19,875 nucleotides of DNA from Flavobacteriales bacterium. Lineage in GTDB: Bacteria > Bacteroidota > Bacteroidia > Flavobacteriales_D > Crocinitomicaceae. Made by a program: the position numbers and the translations under genes. Below are positions 6,721 through 15,622 of the stretch, in pieces. Under the pieces are notes generated by a model that was given only the letters and a program-made list of their open reading frames with translations, ran no database searches and had not been told where the DNA came from. Every line of letters starts with the position of its first letter. The stretch's first letter is position 1. The stretch covers positions 1 through 19,875 of the forward strand of contig JABJEE010000303.1 in assembly GCA_018665005.1 (NCBI GenBank). Direction: 5' to 3'.

Positions 6721-9198
6721 ATGGAAGAGAACGAATTTATACCGGTTAATCAAGACAAGAAAAGCCCCTCTAAGAAAAAGAAGGGTGAAACAAAGTCCTT
6801 AAAAAAGGGAAAGAAAGGAAAAACTTGGTTAGATAAAATTGATACGCAGAAAATAGCCACTGTTTTTGGCTCTTTTTTTATTTTATTTTCATTCTTTTTA
6901 GCCATAGCCTCTTTTTCATACCTGTTGACTTGGCAATTAGATCAAGACAAATTAATTAATGTTTCTTTTTTCGATTTTGTATTTGGAGGCGATCAAATAG
7001 AAATTCACAATTGGCTGGGTAAATTTGGTGCTTGGATGTCCCACTATCTCATTTATGATCTTTTTGGAATCACTTCATTTGGCATCTGTTTTTTACTTTT
7101 TCTTACAGGAGTAAAAGTTTTATACGACAAGGCTTTGCTTCCTTTAGGCAAGACCTTTACCATAACCATTCTTTACATGTTGTGGGGCTCCGTGTTTCTG
7201 GCCTATTTCTCAGACAATGTCAATTTTATAGGAGGTAGTTTTGGATTCCATATCAACCAGTGGATGACACAAATATTGGGAGAAATTGGAACGCTAACTT
7301 TAACATTGGTATTGTTGTATATCATTACCACACTTCTATTCAATCCTGATTACTCGGCATTATTTAATTATTTATTTCCGAAAAAAGATAAAGAAGAGGA
7401 AGTTCCTGAAGAGATTAGCTCAAATGATGAAAACATGCATGTCATCAACCCAATCAAAGAGGAAGAAATACAAGAAGATGTCATTTCCAAAACGGTAAAC
7501 TTTTCTGGTGAAGAACCCATTCCTAAGGAGATAGATAATGAAAATAAGTCTGAATTAATTGACGAATTAGAAGAAAACACTAAAGAAAAAGATGAATTTG
7601 AAATAGAAATACCTGAAGAGGAAGAAACCGTAAATATTGAGGAAATAGGTGAAAAGAATCTTGCAGATCAACTGGTAGAAGAACATGGAGAATATGATCC
7701 AAAAGCGGATCTTGAAGGTTATTTACTACCATCCGTTGAACTGCTTAAAGAGTATGGTTCAGGAGGAGTTTCTGTAAACAAAGAAGAGCTTGAGAGCAAT
7801 AAGGATAAAATTATTGAGACCCTTTCTAATTATAAAATTGACATCTCTAAAATCAAAGCCACCGTTGGACCAACCGTTACTTTATATGAAATCGTTCCTG
7901 CTCCTGGAGTGAGGATATCAAAAATTAAAAATCTAGAGGATGATATTGCTTTGAGCTTAAGCGCTCTCGGTATAAGAATTATCGCGCCCATACCCGGAAA
8001 AGGAACCATTGGTATTGAAGTGCCAAATTCAAGCCCAGACATGGTGAGTATGCGTTCATTAATCGCATCAGAGAAATTTCAAAATCATGATGGACAATTA
8101 TCGGTAGTTATGGGTAAAACCATAACAAACGAAACCTATGTTTTTGATTTAACTAAATTGCCTCACCTTCTTGTGGCTGGTGCAACAGGACAAGGTAAAT
8201 CAGTAGGTTTAAATGCCATTTTGGTTTCGATTCTATATAAGAAGCACCCCTCTCAAATTAAATTTGTTCTTGTCGATCCTAAAAAAGTTGAACTCACCTT
8301 ATATAATAAAATTGAACGCCATTTCTTAGCCAAATTACCGGGTGAAGAGGATGCCATTATTACAGACACGTCCAAAGTTGTAAACACATTAAATTCGCTT
8401 TGTATTGAAATGGATGACCGTTACGAACTCTTAAAAGAAGCACAGGTAAGAACCATAAAGGAATACAATGAGAAATTTGTAAAACGCAAACTCAATCCCG
8501 AAAAAGGCCATAAATACCTCCCTTACATCGTTGTTCTTATTGATGAGTTTGCCGATCTCATTATGACCGCTGGAAAAGAAATCGAACACCCTATTGCACG
8601 TATTGCTCAGCTTGCAAGAGCTATTGGGATTCATCTCATTGTAGCCACACAACGCCCCTCAGTAAATGTTATCACGGGTATGATTAAGGCAAACTTTCCT
8701 GCAAGAATTGCATTTAGAGTATTGTCCAAAATTGATTCTAGAACCATTCTGGACGGCTCCGGTGCTGACCAATTAATTGGTAGAGGGGACATGCTTATCT
8801 CAACAGGATCAGAAATGATTCGGCTTCAGTGCGGATTTGTTGACACACCAGAAGTCGAAGAAATTTGTTCTTTTATTGGAGACCAAAGGGCCTATCCTGA
8901 CGCACTGATCTTACCGGAATATGTTCCAGAAGGAAGTGAAAGCAAAGGCGAAATAGACATGAACGAAATGGATGCCATGTTCGTTGATTCTGCAAGAATA
9001 GTGATAATGAATCAGCAAGGATCAGCCAGTCTTTTACAACGAAAATTAAAATTAGGTTACAATCGTGCAGGTAGAATTGTTGATCAGCTTGAATCTATGG
9101 GTATTATCGGACCTTTTCAAGGAAGTAAAGCTAGGGATGTATTATTCCCCGATATTGAATCTTTAGATGAGTTTTTGAGGTCAAAAGGTTTGATTTAA
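6721..9198 (+). CDS. ftsK: DNA translocase FtsK/SpoIIIE
   Basis: The 825-residue product is a membrane-anchored ATPase that pumps DNA during chromosome segregation and dimer resolution at the division septum. A lysine-rich N-terminus (residues ~14-37) is followed by four hydrophobic segments at about 47-70, 105-130, 145-165 and 185-206. A strongly acidic Glu-rich linker spans ~222-335. The motor follows, with Walker A G487-A-T-G-Q-G-K-S494 and Walker B ending in D608-E609 (V-V-L-I-D-E-F-A-D-L). The L-A-R-A-I-G-I-H-L motif and the P-S-V-N-V-I-T-G motif are typical of FtsK. The last ~65 residues form the winged-helix gamma domain that reads KOPS-like polar sequences. Length is normal for Bacteroidota. 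A one-mismatch -7 box, TATATTCG, is at 6696-6703. The stop lies 3 nt from the stop of the facing peptidase gene. Confidence 0.97.
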   Translation: MEENEFIPVNQDKKSPSKKKKGETKSLKKGKKGKTWLDKIDTQKIATVFGSFFILFSFFLAIASFSYLLTWQLDQDKLINVSFFDFVFGGDQIEIHNWLGKFGAWMSHYLIYDLFGITSFGICFLLFLTGVKVLYDKALLPLGKTFTITILYMLWGSVFLAYFSDNVNFIGGSFGFHINQWMTQILGEIGTLTLTLVLLYIITTLLFNPDYSALFNYLFPKKDKEEEVPEEISSNDENMHVINPIKEEEIQEDVISKTVNFSGEEPIPKEIDNENKSELIDELEENTKEKDEFEIEIPEEEETVNIEEIGEKNLADQLVEEHGEYDPKADLEGYLLPSVELLKEYGSGGVSVNKEELESNKDKIIETLSNYKIDISKIKATVGPTVTLYEIVPAPGVRISKIKNLEDDIALSLSALGIRIIAPIPGKGTIGIEVPNSSPDMVSMRSLIASEKFQNHDGQLSVVMGKTITNETYVFDLTKLPHLLVAGATGQGKSVGLNAILVSILYKKHPSQIKFVLVDPKKVELTLYNKIERHFLAKLPGEEDAIITDTSKVVNTLNSLCIEMDDRYELLKEAQVRTIKEYNEKFVKRKLNPEKGHKYLPYIVVLIDEFADLIMTAGKEIEHPIARIAQLARAIGIHLIVATQRPSVNVITGMIKANFPARIAFRVLSKIDSRTILDGSGADQLIGRGDMLISTGSEMIRLQCGFVDTPEVEEICSFIGDQRAYPDALILPEYVPEGSESKGEIDMNEMDAMFVDSARIVIMNQQGSASLLQRKLKLGYNRAGRIVDQLESMGIIGPFQGSKARDVLFPDIESLDEFLRSKGLI

Positions 9199-9201
9199 CC
9201 C

Positions 9202-11619
9202 TTAATCATTTACGAAATATATTGCATTTGCAACCATGAGTAAACCATTACTCCAGAATCCTCTGAATAATGGATTATCAATAAAATATGTTACACTGCC
9301 TTTGCCATACTGCTCCTGACCGGTAATAAGGGCTCCTCCTTGATCGTTTTTTACTCTAGAACCTACAAAACCAGATACCTGTTTTGTGTTTTTGGGAAGC
9401 TCGAATACTGATGTACCAGACTTCAGTCTATAACGAGAGGCGCTTTGTCTAAGAGTATGATAAGAGTCGTATCCAAAAGATAGCGCATGTTTTTTCTCAA
9501 TTTCACAATCAAATATAGCTCCAGTAATCATTTCGCTTAGCTCATCTCTTTCACTCATTTCATGAAACTCGTTAGATTGTTCTGATAATTCTATTGACAG
9601 TTGATTTAAAAAGTTTTCTACCGATTCACCGAAAAGAACCAAGCGACCTCCTTTTTTAACCCAACTCAGGATCTCAGCTGATATTTCAGCTGACAAGTTC
9701 CCTTCGGGCACCATCAAGACATCGAGATCAGATATTCCAAAATCTGCCATATCATTAGGTCTTAGCATTAAAAAAGGGGTTTTGAGGCGCTGTTCCAAAT
9801 AATGCCATATCTCTCCTGTATTAAGAGGAGAAAGTCTTTCTCCAGCAAGAAATCCGATTTTCGGACTTTGAATTTCTCGGTAAGACGATGAACCAAAATC
9901 GTTTCCTTTTTCCACGGACCCTGTAAGACAGGTGTTAATTTGAAGCTCCAACCCAGCTGATGCTTGAATGAGCAACGAATCAATATTCAGCTCTGAATTT
10001 TCTCCCCTTGCAATAACCAAAGATCCAGGATCATATAGATTCCCATCAAGTTGAAATGATTTTTTTGCGTATTTAACATTAACGTTTGAACTTAAGAGTC
10101 TCTCTAAAAATCGCGCAGATTCCATAGATTTCCATTTGCAGACATAAGCAAAGGCATCTTTCGAGTTCATAGGTATTGGCGAAACCAAATAATCATTGGG
10201 CACGGATAATTCACTTTCACTTGGTACCTGAGACTCGCAGGCAATAGCGTTTAAGCCAAAAGCATATGGCAATGACCAAGCGGTGATGTCATAGGTAAGT
10301 GAATCAGACAGGAACGTTTGCGGTTCAAAAAGAACCTTAACCATGGGCCCTTTGAGCTGATCGACGGAAACAACTATATCATTCGATTTTACCTTATAAG
10401 TCGTCTTTTCTTGAGAGGTATAAGACCATCCCTTAATTAAACTCCCTTCCTTTGGTTTTCCCACTTTAATCTCATGTAGAGCCAATAGTCTTCGCAAAGA
10501 ATTCATCTTGAAAGAATCTCCTGAAAGCACATAGGATTGATAGGCATATGGGAAATCATTATTGAAGGTTTGAAACTCCGAAATGAGTTGTTCTTTATGA
10601 TTATAAGCTACCTCAACAGTAGATAAGCTGGCTGTTACATGGTGAGCCACCCGACTTCTTAAGGTGAGAGTGTCCCCATTGGCAATCGCAACACTTATTC
10701 CTGCTCTACCACTACCCGCTTGTTCATAAGTCATACCAATGGCCCCATTATACATCGGATAGGTATCGCCATAGCTAGGGTATAGTAAATCAAAAATCTC
10801 TTTGGAAAAATAAAGCCAATTGTTAGCATCAAAATATTTTGTATGATTTTCACCAATGTATTCTTGAAACTCGCGTTGCCAATCCGTTATTATTTCGTGG
10901 TATGGTTCCGCAGCAGGAGGGAAATAATAATTCTCATTGATTCCTTGCTCATGAACATCAACATGGACGTGGGGCATCCATTGATTGTATTTTTTTATTC
11001 TTTGTTGAGATTCAACTTGAGTCAACCATGCCCAATCTCTATTCAAGTCAAATAAATAATGATTGAACCTACCACCGGGCCAAGGCTCTTGATGCTCTAT
11101 TGATCGTATATTTGAGTTTTTTGATAATGTAGAATATTGTTTAAAAAAATTAACATACCTATCTCTTCCATCAGGATTTAGGCAGGGGTCAATTATTATT
11201 AAAACATTATCTAACCACTCCTTTTTATCTCTTAAAAGAATCAACGCAGTTTCCATCGCTGCTTCTGTACCTGAGCTTTCGTTTCCATGGACATTATAAC
11301 TTAACCAAACTATTGGTGTATTCTCATTTACACTTGTATTTATATGGTAATTTCTGACCTGTTCTAGGTTCTTTATTGTGTTTTCGCTACCTATAAACAT
11401 GAGCTGTAAAGTTCTCCCCTCATGACTCTCCCCATAAATTTCCAGTTTTGAATTATTTGGAAATACGCGGTTTAATTCTTCAAAATAATCAACCACTTGC
11501 GCATGCGTAGAAAACGCAGCTCCTAATTCGTGTCCTAATACTGACTTTGAAGAAAATGTTTTCTGAGCCAAAAAGTTATTCGTAAAAACGCTTATTACGA
11601 GTATTAATAAAATCTTCAT
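9202..11619 (-). CDS. Exported M14-family zinc carboxypeptidase-like protein
   Basis: The protein has 805 residues, with a signal peptide at about 1-18 (ending F-L-A-Q). The M14 domain fills roughly residues 25-340. The zinc ligands are H111 and E114 in N-V-H-G-N-E-S-S-G and H223 in V-D-V-H-E-Q-G. N-P-D-G-R and N-R-D-W fit the substrate-binding arginine region, and the general base is probably E299 in M-T-Y-E-Q-A-G. All key residues are present, so activity is likely. The C-terminal half (about 570-690) resembles the class I amidotransferase-like alpha/beta domain seen in long Bacteroidota M14 proteins, for example W-V-K-K-G-G-R-L-V-L-F-G-E. No T9SS sorting domain was seen. Substrate is unknown; peptide or peptidoglycan-peptide trimming are both possible. 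It starts 48 nt after the ABC exporter gene on the same strand, so the two may be co-transcribed. Confidence 0.9.
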   Translation of the reverse strand: MKILLILVISVFTNNFLAQKTFSSKSVLGHELGAAFSTHAQVVDYFEELNRVFPNNSKLEIYGESHEGRTLQLMFIGSENTIKNLEQVRNYHINTSVNENTPIVWLSYNVHGNESSGTEAAMETALILLRDKKEWLDNVLIIIDPCLNPDGRDRYVNFFKQYSTLSKNSNIRSIEHQEPWPGGRFNHYLFDLNRDWAWLTQVESQQRIKKYNQWMPHVHVDVHEQGINENYYFPPAAEPYHEIITDWQREFQEYIGENHTKYFDANNWLYFSKEIFDLLYPSYGDTYPMYNGAIGMTYEQAGSGRAGISVAIANGDTLTLRSRVAHHVTASLSTVEVAYNHKEQLISEFQTFNNDFPYAYQSYVLSGDSFKMNSLRRLLALHEIKVGKPKEGSLIKGWSYTSQEKTTYKVKSNDIVVSVDQLKGPMVKVLFEPQTFLSDSLTYDITAWSLPYAFGLNAIACESQVPSESELSVPNDYLVSPIPMNSKDAFAYVCKWKSMESARFLERLLSSNVNVKYAKKSFQLDGNLYDPGSLVIARGENSELNIDSLLIQASAGLELQINTCLTGSVEKGNDFGSSSYREIQSPKIGFLAGERLSPLNTGEIWHYLEQRLKTPFLMLRPNDMADFGISDLDVLMVPEGNLSAEISAEILSWVKKGGRLVLFGESVENFLNQLSIELSEQSNEFHEMSERDELSEMITGAIFDCEIEKKHALSFGYDSYHTLRQSASRYRLKSGTSVFELPKNTKQVSGFVGSRVKNDQGGALITGQEQYGKGSVTYFIDNPLFRGFWSNGLLMVANAIYFVND

Positions 11620-11667
11620 ATTGTAGAGTTATGTCGTATAAATGTAAGAAATATAGAAGTGAATCTC

Positions 11668-13458
11668 CTATTCGTTAGAATCTAACTGCTGCATATTTAC
11701 CAACCTTGCATACATCCCATCTTTATCCATTAATTCCTTATGCTTACCCGATTCGGCAATAGATCCTTTATCTAAAACCAAGATCTGATCGGCCTTTTTA
11801 ACGGTAGATAGTCTGTGTGCAATAACGATGGAAGTTCTTCCTTTCATCAGTATTTCCAACGCATCCTGAACAAGCTTTTCAGACTCTGAATCTAATGCCG
11901 ATGTGGCTTCATCTAATATTAATATCGTTGGGTCTTTTAAAATAGCACGGGCAATAGCAATGCGTTGCTTCTGGCCTCCTGACAATTGGATTCCTCGATC
12001 ACCAACTTCTGTTTTAATTCCTTCAGGAAATGAAGAAATGAATTCCCAAGAATTGGCTTTTTTCGCTGCTTCAATGACTTCTTCATCTGTCGCATTCGGC
12101 TTGCCAAAAATTATATTATCATAAATGGATCCCGAAAAAAGCAGAACATCTTGAGGAACATATGCCATTTGAGACCGTAAATACTTCAAATCATAATCCC
12201 CTATTCTTTCTGAATCTATTAATAATTCGCCATTTTGAACATGATAAAAACTTAAAATCAAACTTGCGATAGTTGTCTTTCCTGAACCACTGGAACCGAC
12301 CAAGGCAACTTGCGCATTCTTACTAATGTCTAATGAAACCTTTTCAAGGACAGAAATGTCTGGCCTCTGAGGATAATTAAAACTCACATTTTTGAAAGAA
12401 ATATTTCCAACAATACCCTTTTTCAATTTGCCCTCTTTTCCGTCGTTTTCAGTTTCATCATTAATAATAACCATGAGGTTTTCTATGGCTCCAAACGTCT
12501 TTTGAATATTTGCATAAAGATCAGGTAAAGAACCTACACTGGCCCCCATCATGATGGTAAACAAAACAAACTGATAGAATCCCTCACTCGATAGTTCAGG
12601 ATTAGGACCCTGCGTCAGTATGAGTCCTTGCCAAACTATAAATACAATCGCACCAAACAAACAAAAAATAATGAAGGAAACGAACAACCCTCTCCAGATG
12701 CCACTTTTTACGTTTAAGTTTCGAATTTCCTGTGTTTTGCCTTTATAATTCTTAATGGCAAAATATTCAAAAGTAAATGCCTTAACATTTGAAATGCCAG
12801 ATAGTGTTTCTTCAATAATTGAATTAGATTCAGCTGCAAAATCTTGAGCCTGTTTACTTAACTTCCTAATAAATCGACCAAAAAATACTGCCAATAAAGC
12901 CATTATTGGAACAGTGGCAAGCATAATAAGAGCAAGTTTCCATGAAATAAAAAAGAGAAATGCAACACCTCCAAGAATGATAATGACTTGTCTAAAGAAT
13001 TCAGCAACAGTGGTTCTTAATGTGTCCTGTATTTGCGTTATATCAGATGAAACCCGACTTGTCAACTCCCCAACTTTGTTCACATCAAAAAAGTTCATGG
13101 GCATAAAAACCATTCTTTCAAAGGCCGTGTTTCTGAGGTCTCTTAATGCATTTTCAGTCACATTATTAAAAATAACCACACGTAGGAATGAAAATAGAGC
13201 TTGGAATCCAAAAAGGATGAATAAACCATAAGCCACTTCCGTAGCATTATTAAAATTTAATAACTCAATACTACTTGGCGCGGAAGTTCCCGCTGAAGAT
13301 GAACCCGCCCCTAAAAGCTTACCCATCAAATAAGGAAACATCAAGCCAGCAGAGGAAGACAGTATTAGAAATATCCAACCGATAAAGTACCACCATAAAT
13401 AGGGCTTTAAGAAATACATTAAATTTCTTTTCTTTCTATCTATTTCCATGTTCTTCAT
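11668..13458 (-). CDS. ABC exporter, fused permease and ATPase (MsbA/type I exporter family)
   Basis: The 596-residue half-transporter probably works as a homodimer in the inner membrane, exporting a lipid, peptide or drug. The N-terminal ~330 residues hold about six hydrophobic segments; P-M-N-F-F-D followed by G-E-L-T-S-R-V-S-S-D is the usual intracellular coupling-loop sequence. The ATPase has Walker A G388-S-S-G-S-G-K394-T, signature L492-S-G-G-Q-K-Q-R, a Walker B ending I-L-I-L-D-E-A-T-S, and the H-loop I-V-I-A-H-R-L-S-T. All are intact. The start could be 13458 or 13449 (a second ATG three codons in); both leave the membrane domain unchanged. Substrate cannot be read from sequence, and MsbA-like lipid A flippase activity is only one option. 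A -7 box at 13501-13508 fits as promoter. Confidence 0.92.
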   Translation of the reverse strand: MKNMEIDRKKRNLMYFLKPYLWWYFIGWIFLILSSSAGLMFPYLMGKLLGAGSSSAGTSAPSSIELLNFNNATEVAYGLFILFGFQALFSFLRVVIFNNVTENALRDLRNTAFERMVFMPMNFFDVNKVGELTSRVSSDITQIQDTLRTTVAEFFRQVIIILGGVAFLFFISWKLALIMLATVPIMALLAVFFGRFIRKLSKQAQDFAAESNSIIEETLSGISNVKAFTFEYFAIKNYKGKTQEIRNLNVKSGIWRGLFVSFIIFCLFGAIVFIVWQGLILTQGPNPELSSEGFYQFVLFTIMMGASVGSLPDLYANIQKTFGAIENLMVIINDETENDGKEGKLKKGIVGNISFKNVSFNYPQRPDISVLEKVSLDISKNAQVALVGSSGSGKTTIASLILSFYHVQNGELLIDSERIGDYDLKYLRSQMAYVPQDVLLFSGSIYDNIIFGKPNATDEEVIEAAKKANSWEFISSFPEGIKTEVGDRGIQLSGGQKQRIAIARAILKDPTILILDEATSALDSESEKLVQDALEILMKGRTSIVIAHRLSTVKKADQILVLDKGSIAESGKHKELMDKDGMYARLVNMQQLDSNE

Positions 13459-13500
13459 TTGAGATTGTAAAACTATTTTTCATGATCAACAATTAGCTTA

Positions 13501-13508
13501 CAAAAATA
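13501..13508 (-). promoter_or_regulatory. Candidate -7 box for the ABC exporter gene
   Basis: On the minus strand this reads TATTTTTG, an exact TANNTTTG match, about 42 nt before the ATG at 13458. No matching -33 TTTG was found at the usual distance. An 8-bp palindrome, GTTTAAAC (13512-13519), lies just upstream of the box, between this promoter and that of rpmH. Confidence 0.45.
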
Positions 13509-13556
13509 GTTGTTTAAACGAGTATAGGATTTTTTTAAATATTTTTATCGATAAGA

Positions 13557-13586
13557 TTTGAAATTTATAAAAAAGTTCTATCTTTG
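13557..13586 (+). promoter_or_regulatory. rpmH promoter, Bacteroidota sigma-A type
   Basis: TTTG (13557-13560) and TATCTTTG (13579-13586) match the Bacteroidota -33 and -7 elements exactly, with an 18-nt spacer. Transcription would begin around 13593, leaving a leader of about 30 nt before the ATG at 13624. This is the best promoter in the window and suits a highly expressed ribosomal protein gene. Confidence 0.8.
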
Positions 13587-13623
13587 CAGTCCTCAAATGT
13601 ATAACTATTTGAATTAAAATAAG

Positions 13624-13782
13624 ATGAAAAGAACGTTCCAACCTTCGTTAAGAAAAAGAAGAAACAAACACGGATTCCGTAGTAGAATGGCAACTAAAAA
13701 TGGTCGCCGAGTATTGGCTACCCGTCGTAGAAAAGGCAGGAAAAAGCTTTCTGTTTCTGACGAAACAATGGCCAAACGATAA
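13624..13782 (+). CDS. rpmH: 50S ribosomal protein L34
   Basis: This 52-residue, very basic protein begins MKRTFQPSLRKRRNKHGF, then R-S-R-M-A-T-K-N-G-R-R-V-L-A-T-R-R-R-K-G-R-K-K-L, which is the universal L34 pattern. It is a component of the large ribosomal subunit. Most bacterial L34 proteins have 44-47 residues; this one has a C-terminal extension, S-V-S-D-E-T-M-A-K-R, of the kind usual in Bacteroidota. No Shine-Dalgarno sequence precedes the ATG, and the leader is A/T rich. The gene stands alone between a strong promoter and a terminator, with the ABC exporter gene divergent on one side and pckA convergent on the other. It is not next to rnpA or dnaA, unlike the arrangement in many other bacteria. 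Confidence 0.98.
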   Translation: MKRTFQPSLRKRRNKHGFRSRMATKNGRRVLATRRRKGRKKLSVSDETMAKR

Positions 13783-13808
13783 TTCTAAAGAATCGTTAAA
13801 AAATATTT

Positions 13809-13832
13809 AAACCCTCTTTGAGGGTTTTTTTT
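13809..13832 (+). terminator. Rho-independent terminator of rpmH
   Basis: An 8-bp stem, AAACCCTC/GAGGGTTT, closes a 3-nt TTT loop. A run of eight T (13825-13832) overlaps the end of the stem. It begins 27 nt after the rpmH stop. Confidence 0.85.
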
Positions 13833-13856
13833 GTGCTTAAATATTTACCAAAAACC

Positions 13857-13884
13857 AAAAAAGCCCTCACTACTGAGGGCTTTT
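13857..13884 (-). terminator. Terminator of pckA, possibly bidirectional
   Basis: A 6-bp G/C-rich stem, GCCCTC/GAGGGC, encloses a 6-nt loop (13869-13874). On the minus strand it is followed by six U (13862 down to 13857), suiting pckA, which ends at 13913. On the plus strand four T follow, so it could also back up the rpmH terminator. Confidence 0.8.
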
Positions 13885-13912
13885 ATTATCGTATGAAATG
13901 GATTTGAAACAA

Positions 13913-15523
13913 TTAAACGAGCACTTTTGGTGCCGCAGCAAGTATTGAGGCATCAGCCTCTTCCTTATATGTTTCGAAATTATCTACAAACTTAGATGCC
14001 AATTTGGAAGCAGTTTCATCATATGCAGCTGAATCTGACCATGTTTGCTTTGGATTGAGTAATTCTGAAGGGACTCCAGGACATGAAGATGGATATGCCA
14101 ATTCAAAGACAGGTAACGTTTTGAATTCTTCGCGATCCAGTGTTCCTTCCAGAGCAGCAGTAATCATGGCTCTTGTGTAAGAAAGTTTCATTCTGCTCCC
14201 TTCACCATAACTACCCCCTGACCATCCTGTATTCACTAACCAAACCGTTGTATCTGATTCTTTGAGTTTATCACCTAACAATGTGGCATATTTAGCCGGG
14301 TGTAAAGGTAAAAATGCAGCACCAAAACATGCTGAAAAGGTTGTTGTTGGCTCTGTAATACCTACCTCTGTACCGGCAACTTTAGCAGTATAACCAGACA
14401 TAAAATGATACATTGCCTGCTCGTTAGTCAATTTTGAAATTGGAGGGAGAACACCAAACGCATCACAAGTCAAAAAGAATATATTCTTTGGCGAACTTCC
14501 CTTTGAAGGCAATACAATATTGTCTATGTGATCTATCGGGTAAGAAACTCTTGTATTCTCTGTAATCGATCCATCAGTATAATCCGGTGTTGAACTTTCA
14601 TTGTTGAATCCAATATTCTCTAAAATGGCACCAAACTTAATCGCGTCATATATTTGCGGCTCTTTATCTCTCGAAAGATCGATAGTCTTGGCGTAGCATC
14701 CTCCTTCAAAATTAAAGACAGTGTCATTACTCCAACCATGCTCATCATCTCCAATCAATGCTCGATTAGGATCAGACGATAATGTTGTTTTACCTGTTCC
14801 TGACAACCCAAAAAACACTGCCGTATCTCCTTTCTCGCCTATATTCGCTGAACAATGCATTGAAAGCACATTCCGATCATGAGGTAAGACAAAATTTAAT
14901 ACTGAAAAAATTCCTTTTTTGATTTCACCTGTATACCCAGTGCCACCAATCAAAATCATTTTTTTACTGAAATTTAAAACAGCAAAATTATGTTGGCGAG
15001 TACCATCGATTTCAGGGTCTGCCATAAAACCAGGAGCACAAACGATATTCCAATCGGGAGAAAAAGACTTTATCTCCTCCTCATCAGGTCGTAAAAACAT
15101 GTTGTATGCAAACATATTTGACCATGGCAACTCTGTTACAACCCGAATATTCATTCGAAAGTCGTCGTCTGCACATGCATAAGAATCTCGAACATAAATA
15201 TCTCTACCCGATAAATATGATTTCATACGAGAATATAAGGTATCAAAATGAGCTGAACTTATTCCTTTATTAATACCACCCCACCAAACAGCGTCTTTCG
15301 TAATATCATCTTCTACGATAAAACGATCTTTGGGAGATCTTCCTGTAAATTCACCAGTATCAATTGCTAGAGCCCCAGTATCAGTGAGCAACCCTTCACC
15401 TTGCAAGATGGTGTCTTCCACCAATTCTGCAGGGGTTAAATTCCAAAATTGATTTCCTGTATTTGACAAGCCTATTGTTGAAGACAAATCAGAATTGGAA
15501 CCAAAATTCCCGAATAATTCCAT
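13913..15523 (-). CDS. pckA: Phosphoenolpyruvate carboxykinase (ATP)
   Basis: The 536-residue protein converts oxaloacetate plus ATP to phosphoenolpyruvate, CO2 and ADP, the first committed step of gluconeogenesis, in the cytosol. Family landmarks are all present: T-G-R-S-P-K-D-R-F near residue 60, Y-V-R-D-S-Y-A-C-A-D, and the kinase-1a P-loop G239-L-S-G-T-G-K245-T. G-D-D-E-H-G-W follows and supplies metal ligands, then F-N-F-E-G-G-C-Y-A-K and N-T-R-V-S-Y-P. Length matches the ATP-dependent family (about 530-540), whereas GTP-dependent enzymes are longer and differ in these motifs. It is probably a single-gene unit with its own terminator at 13857-13884 and a -7 box at 15559-15566. A gluconeogenic gene fits an organism that lives largely on peptides and amino acids, in line with the peptidases and arginine enzymes nearby; that link is my inference. 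Confidence 0.97.
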   Translation of the reverse strand: MELFGNFGSNSDLSSTIGLSNTGNQFWNLTPAELVEDTILQGEGLLTDTGALAIDTGEFTGRSPKDRFIVEDDITKDAVWWGGINKGISSAHFDTLYSRMKSYLSGRDIYVRDSYACADDDFRMNIRVVTELPWSNMFAYNMFLRPDEEEIKSFSPDWNIVCAPGFMADPEIDGTRQHNFAVLNFSKKMILIGGTGYTGEIKKGIFSVLNFVLPHDRNVLSMHCSANIGEKGDTAVFFGLSGTGKTTLSSDPNRALIGDDEHGWSNDTVFNFEGGCYAKTIDLSRDKEPQIYDAIKFGAILENIGFNNESSTPDYTDGSITENTRVSYPIDHIDNIVLPSKGSSPKNIFFLTCDAFGVLPPISKLTNEQAMYHFMSGYTAKVAGTEVGITEPTTTFSACFGAAFLPLHPAKYATLLGDKLKESDTTVWLVNTGWSGGSYGEGSRMKLSYTRAMITAALEGTLDREEFKTLPVFELAYPSSCPGVPSELLNPKQTWSDSAAYDETASKLASKFVDNFETYKEEADASILAAAPKVLV

Positions 15524-15558
15524 AAAAAAAATTTATAAGCTAACGCTTCAATTTGTAA

Positions 15559-15566
15559 CAAAATTA
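15559..15566 (-). promoter_or_regulatory. Candidate -7 box for pckA
   Basis: The minus strand reads TAATTTTG, an exact TANNTTTG match, 35 nt before the pckA ATG. I found no good -33 TTTG at 18-21 nt upstream, so the promoter may need an activator or be weak in the -33 region. Confidence 0.4.
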
Positions 15567-15622
15567 AACATTATGCAGCCTATACAGAAGATAATTGCCC
15601 CTGATTTTACTAACAATTATAT

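Noticed and set aside
7368..7580. Minus-strand Ser-rich frame opposite the FtsK acidic linker
   Set aside because: The composition (Ser/Phe rich) is the antisense reading of Glu/Lys codons in the linker, not a gene.
12914..13231. 105-codon plus-strand frame opposite the ABC exporter
   Set aside because: It lies entirely antisense to a well-conserved membrane domain and has no recognisable features, so it is a shadow of the real gene.
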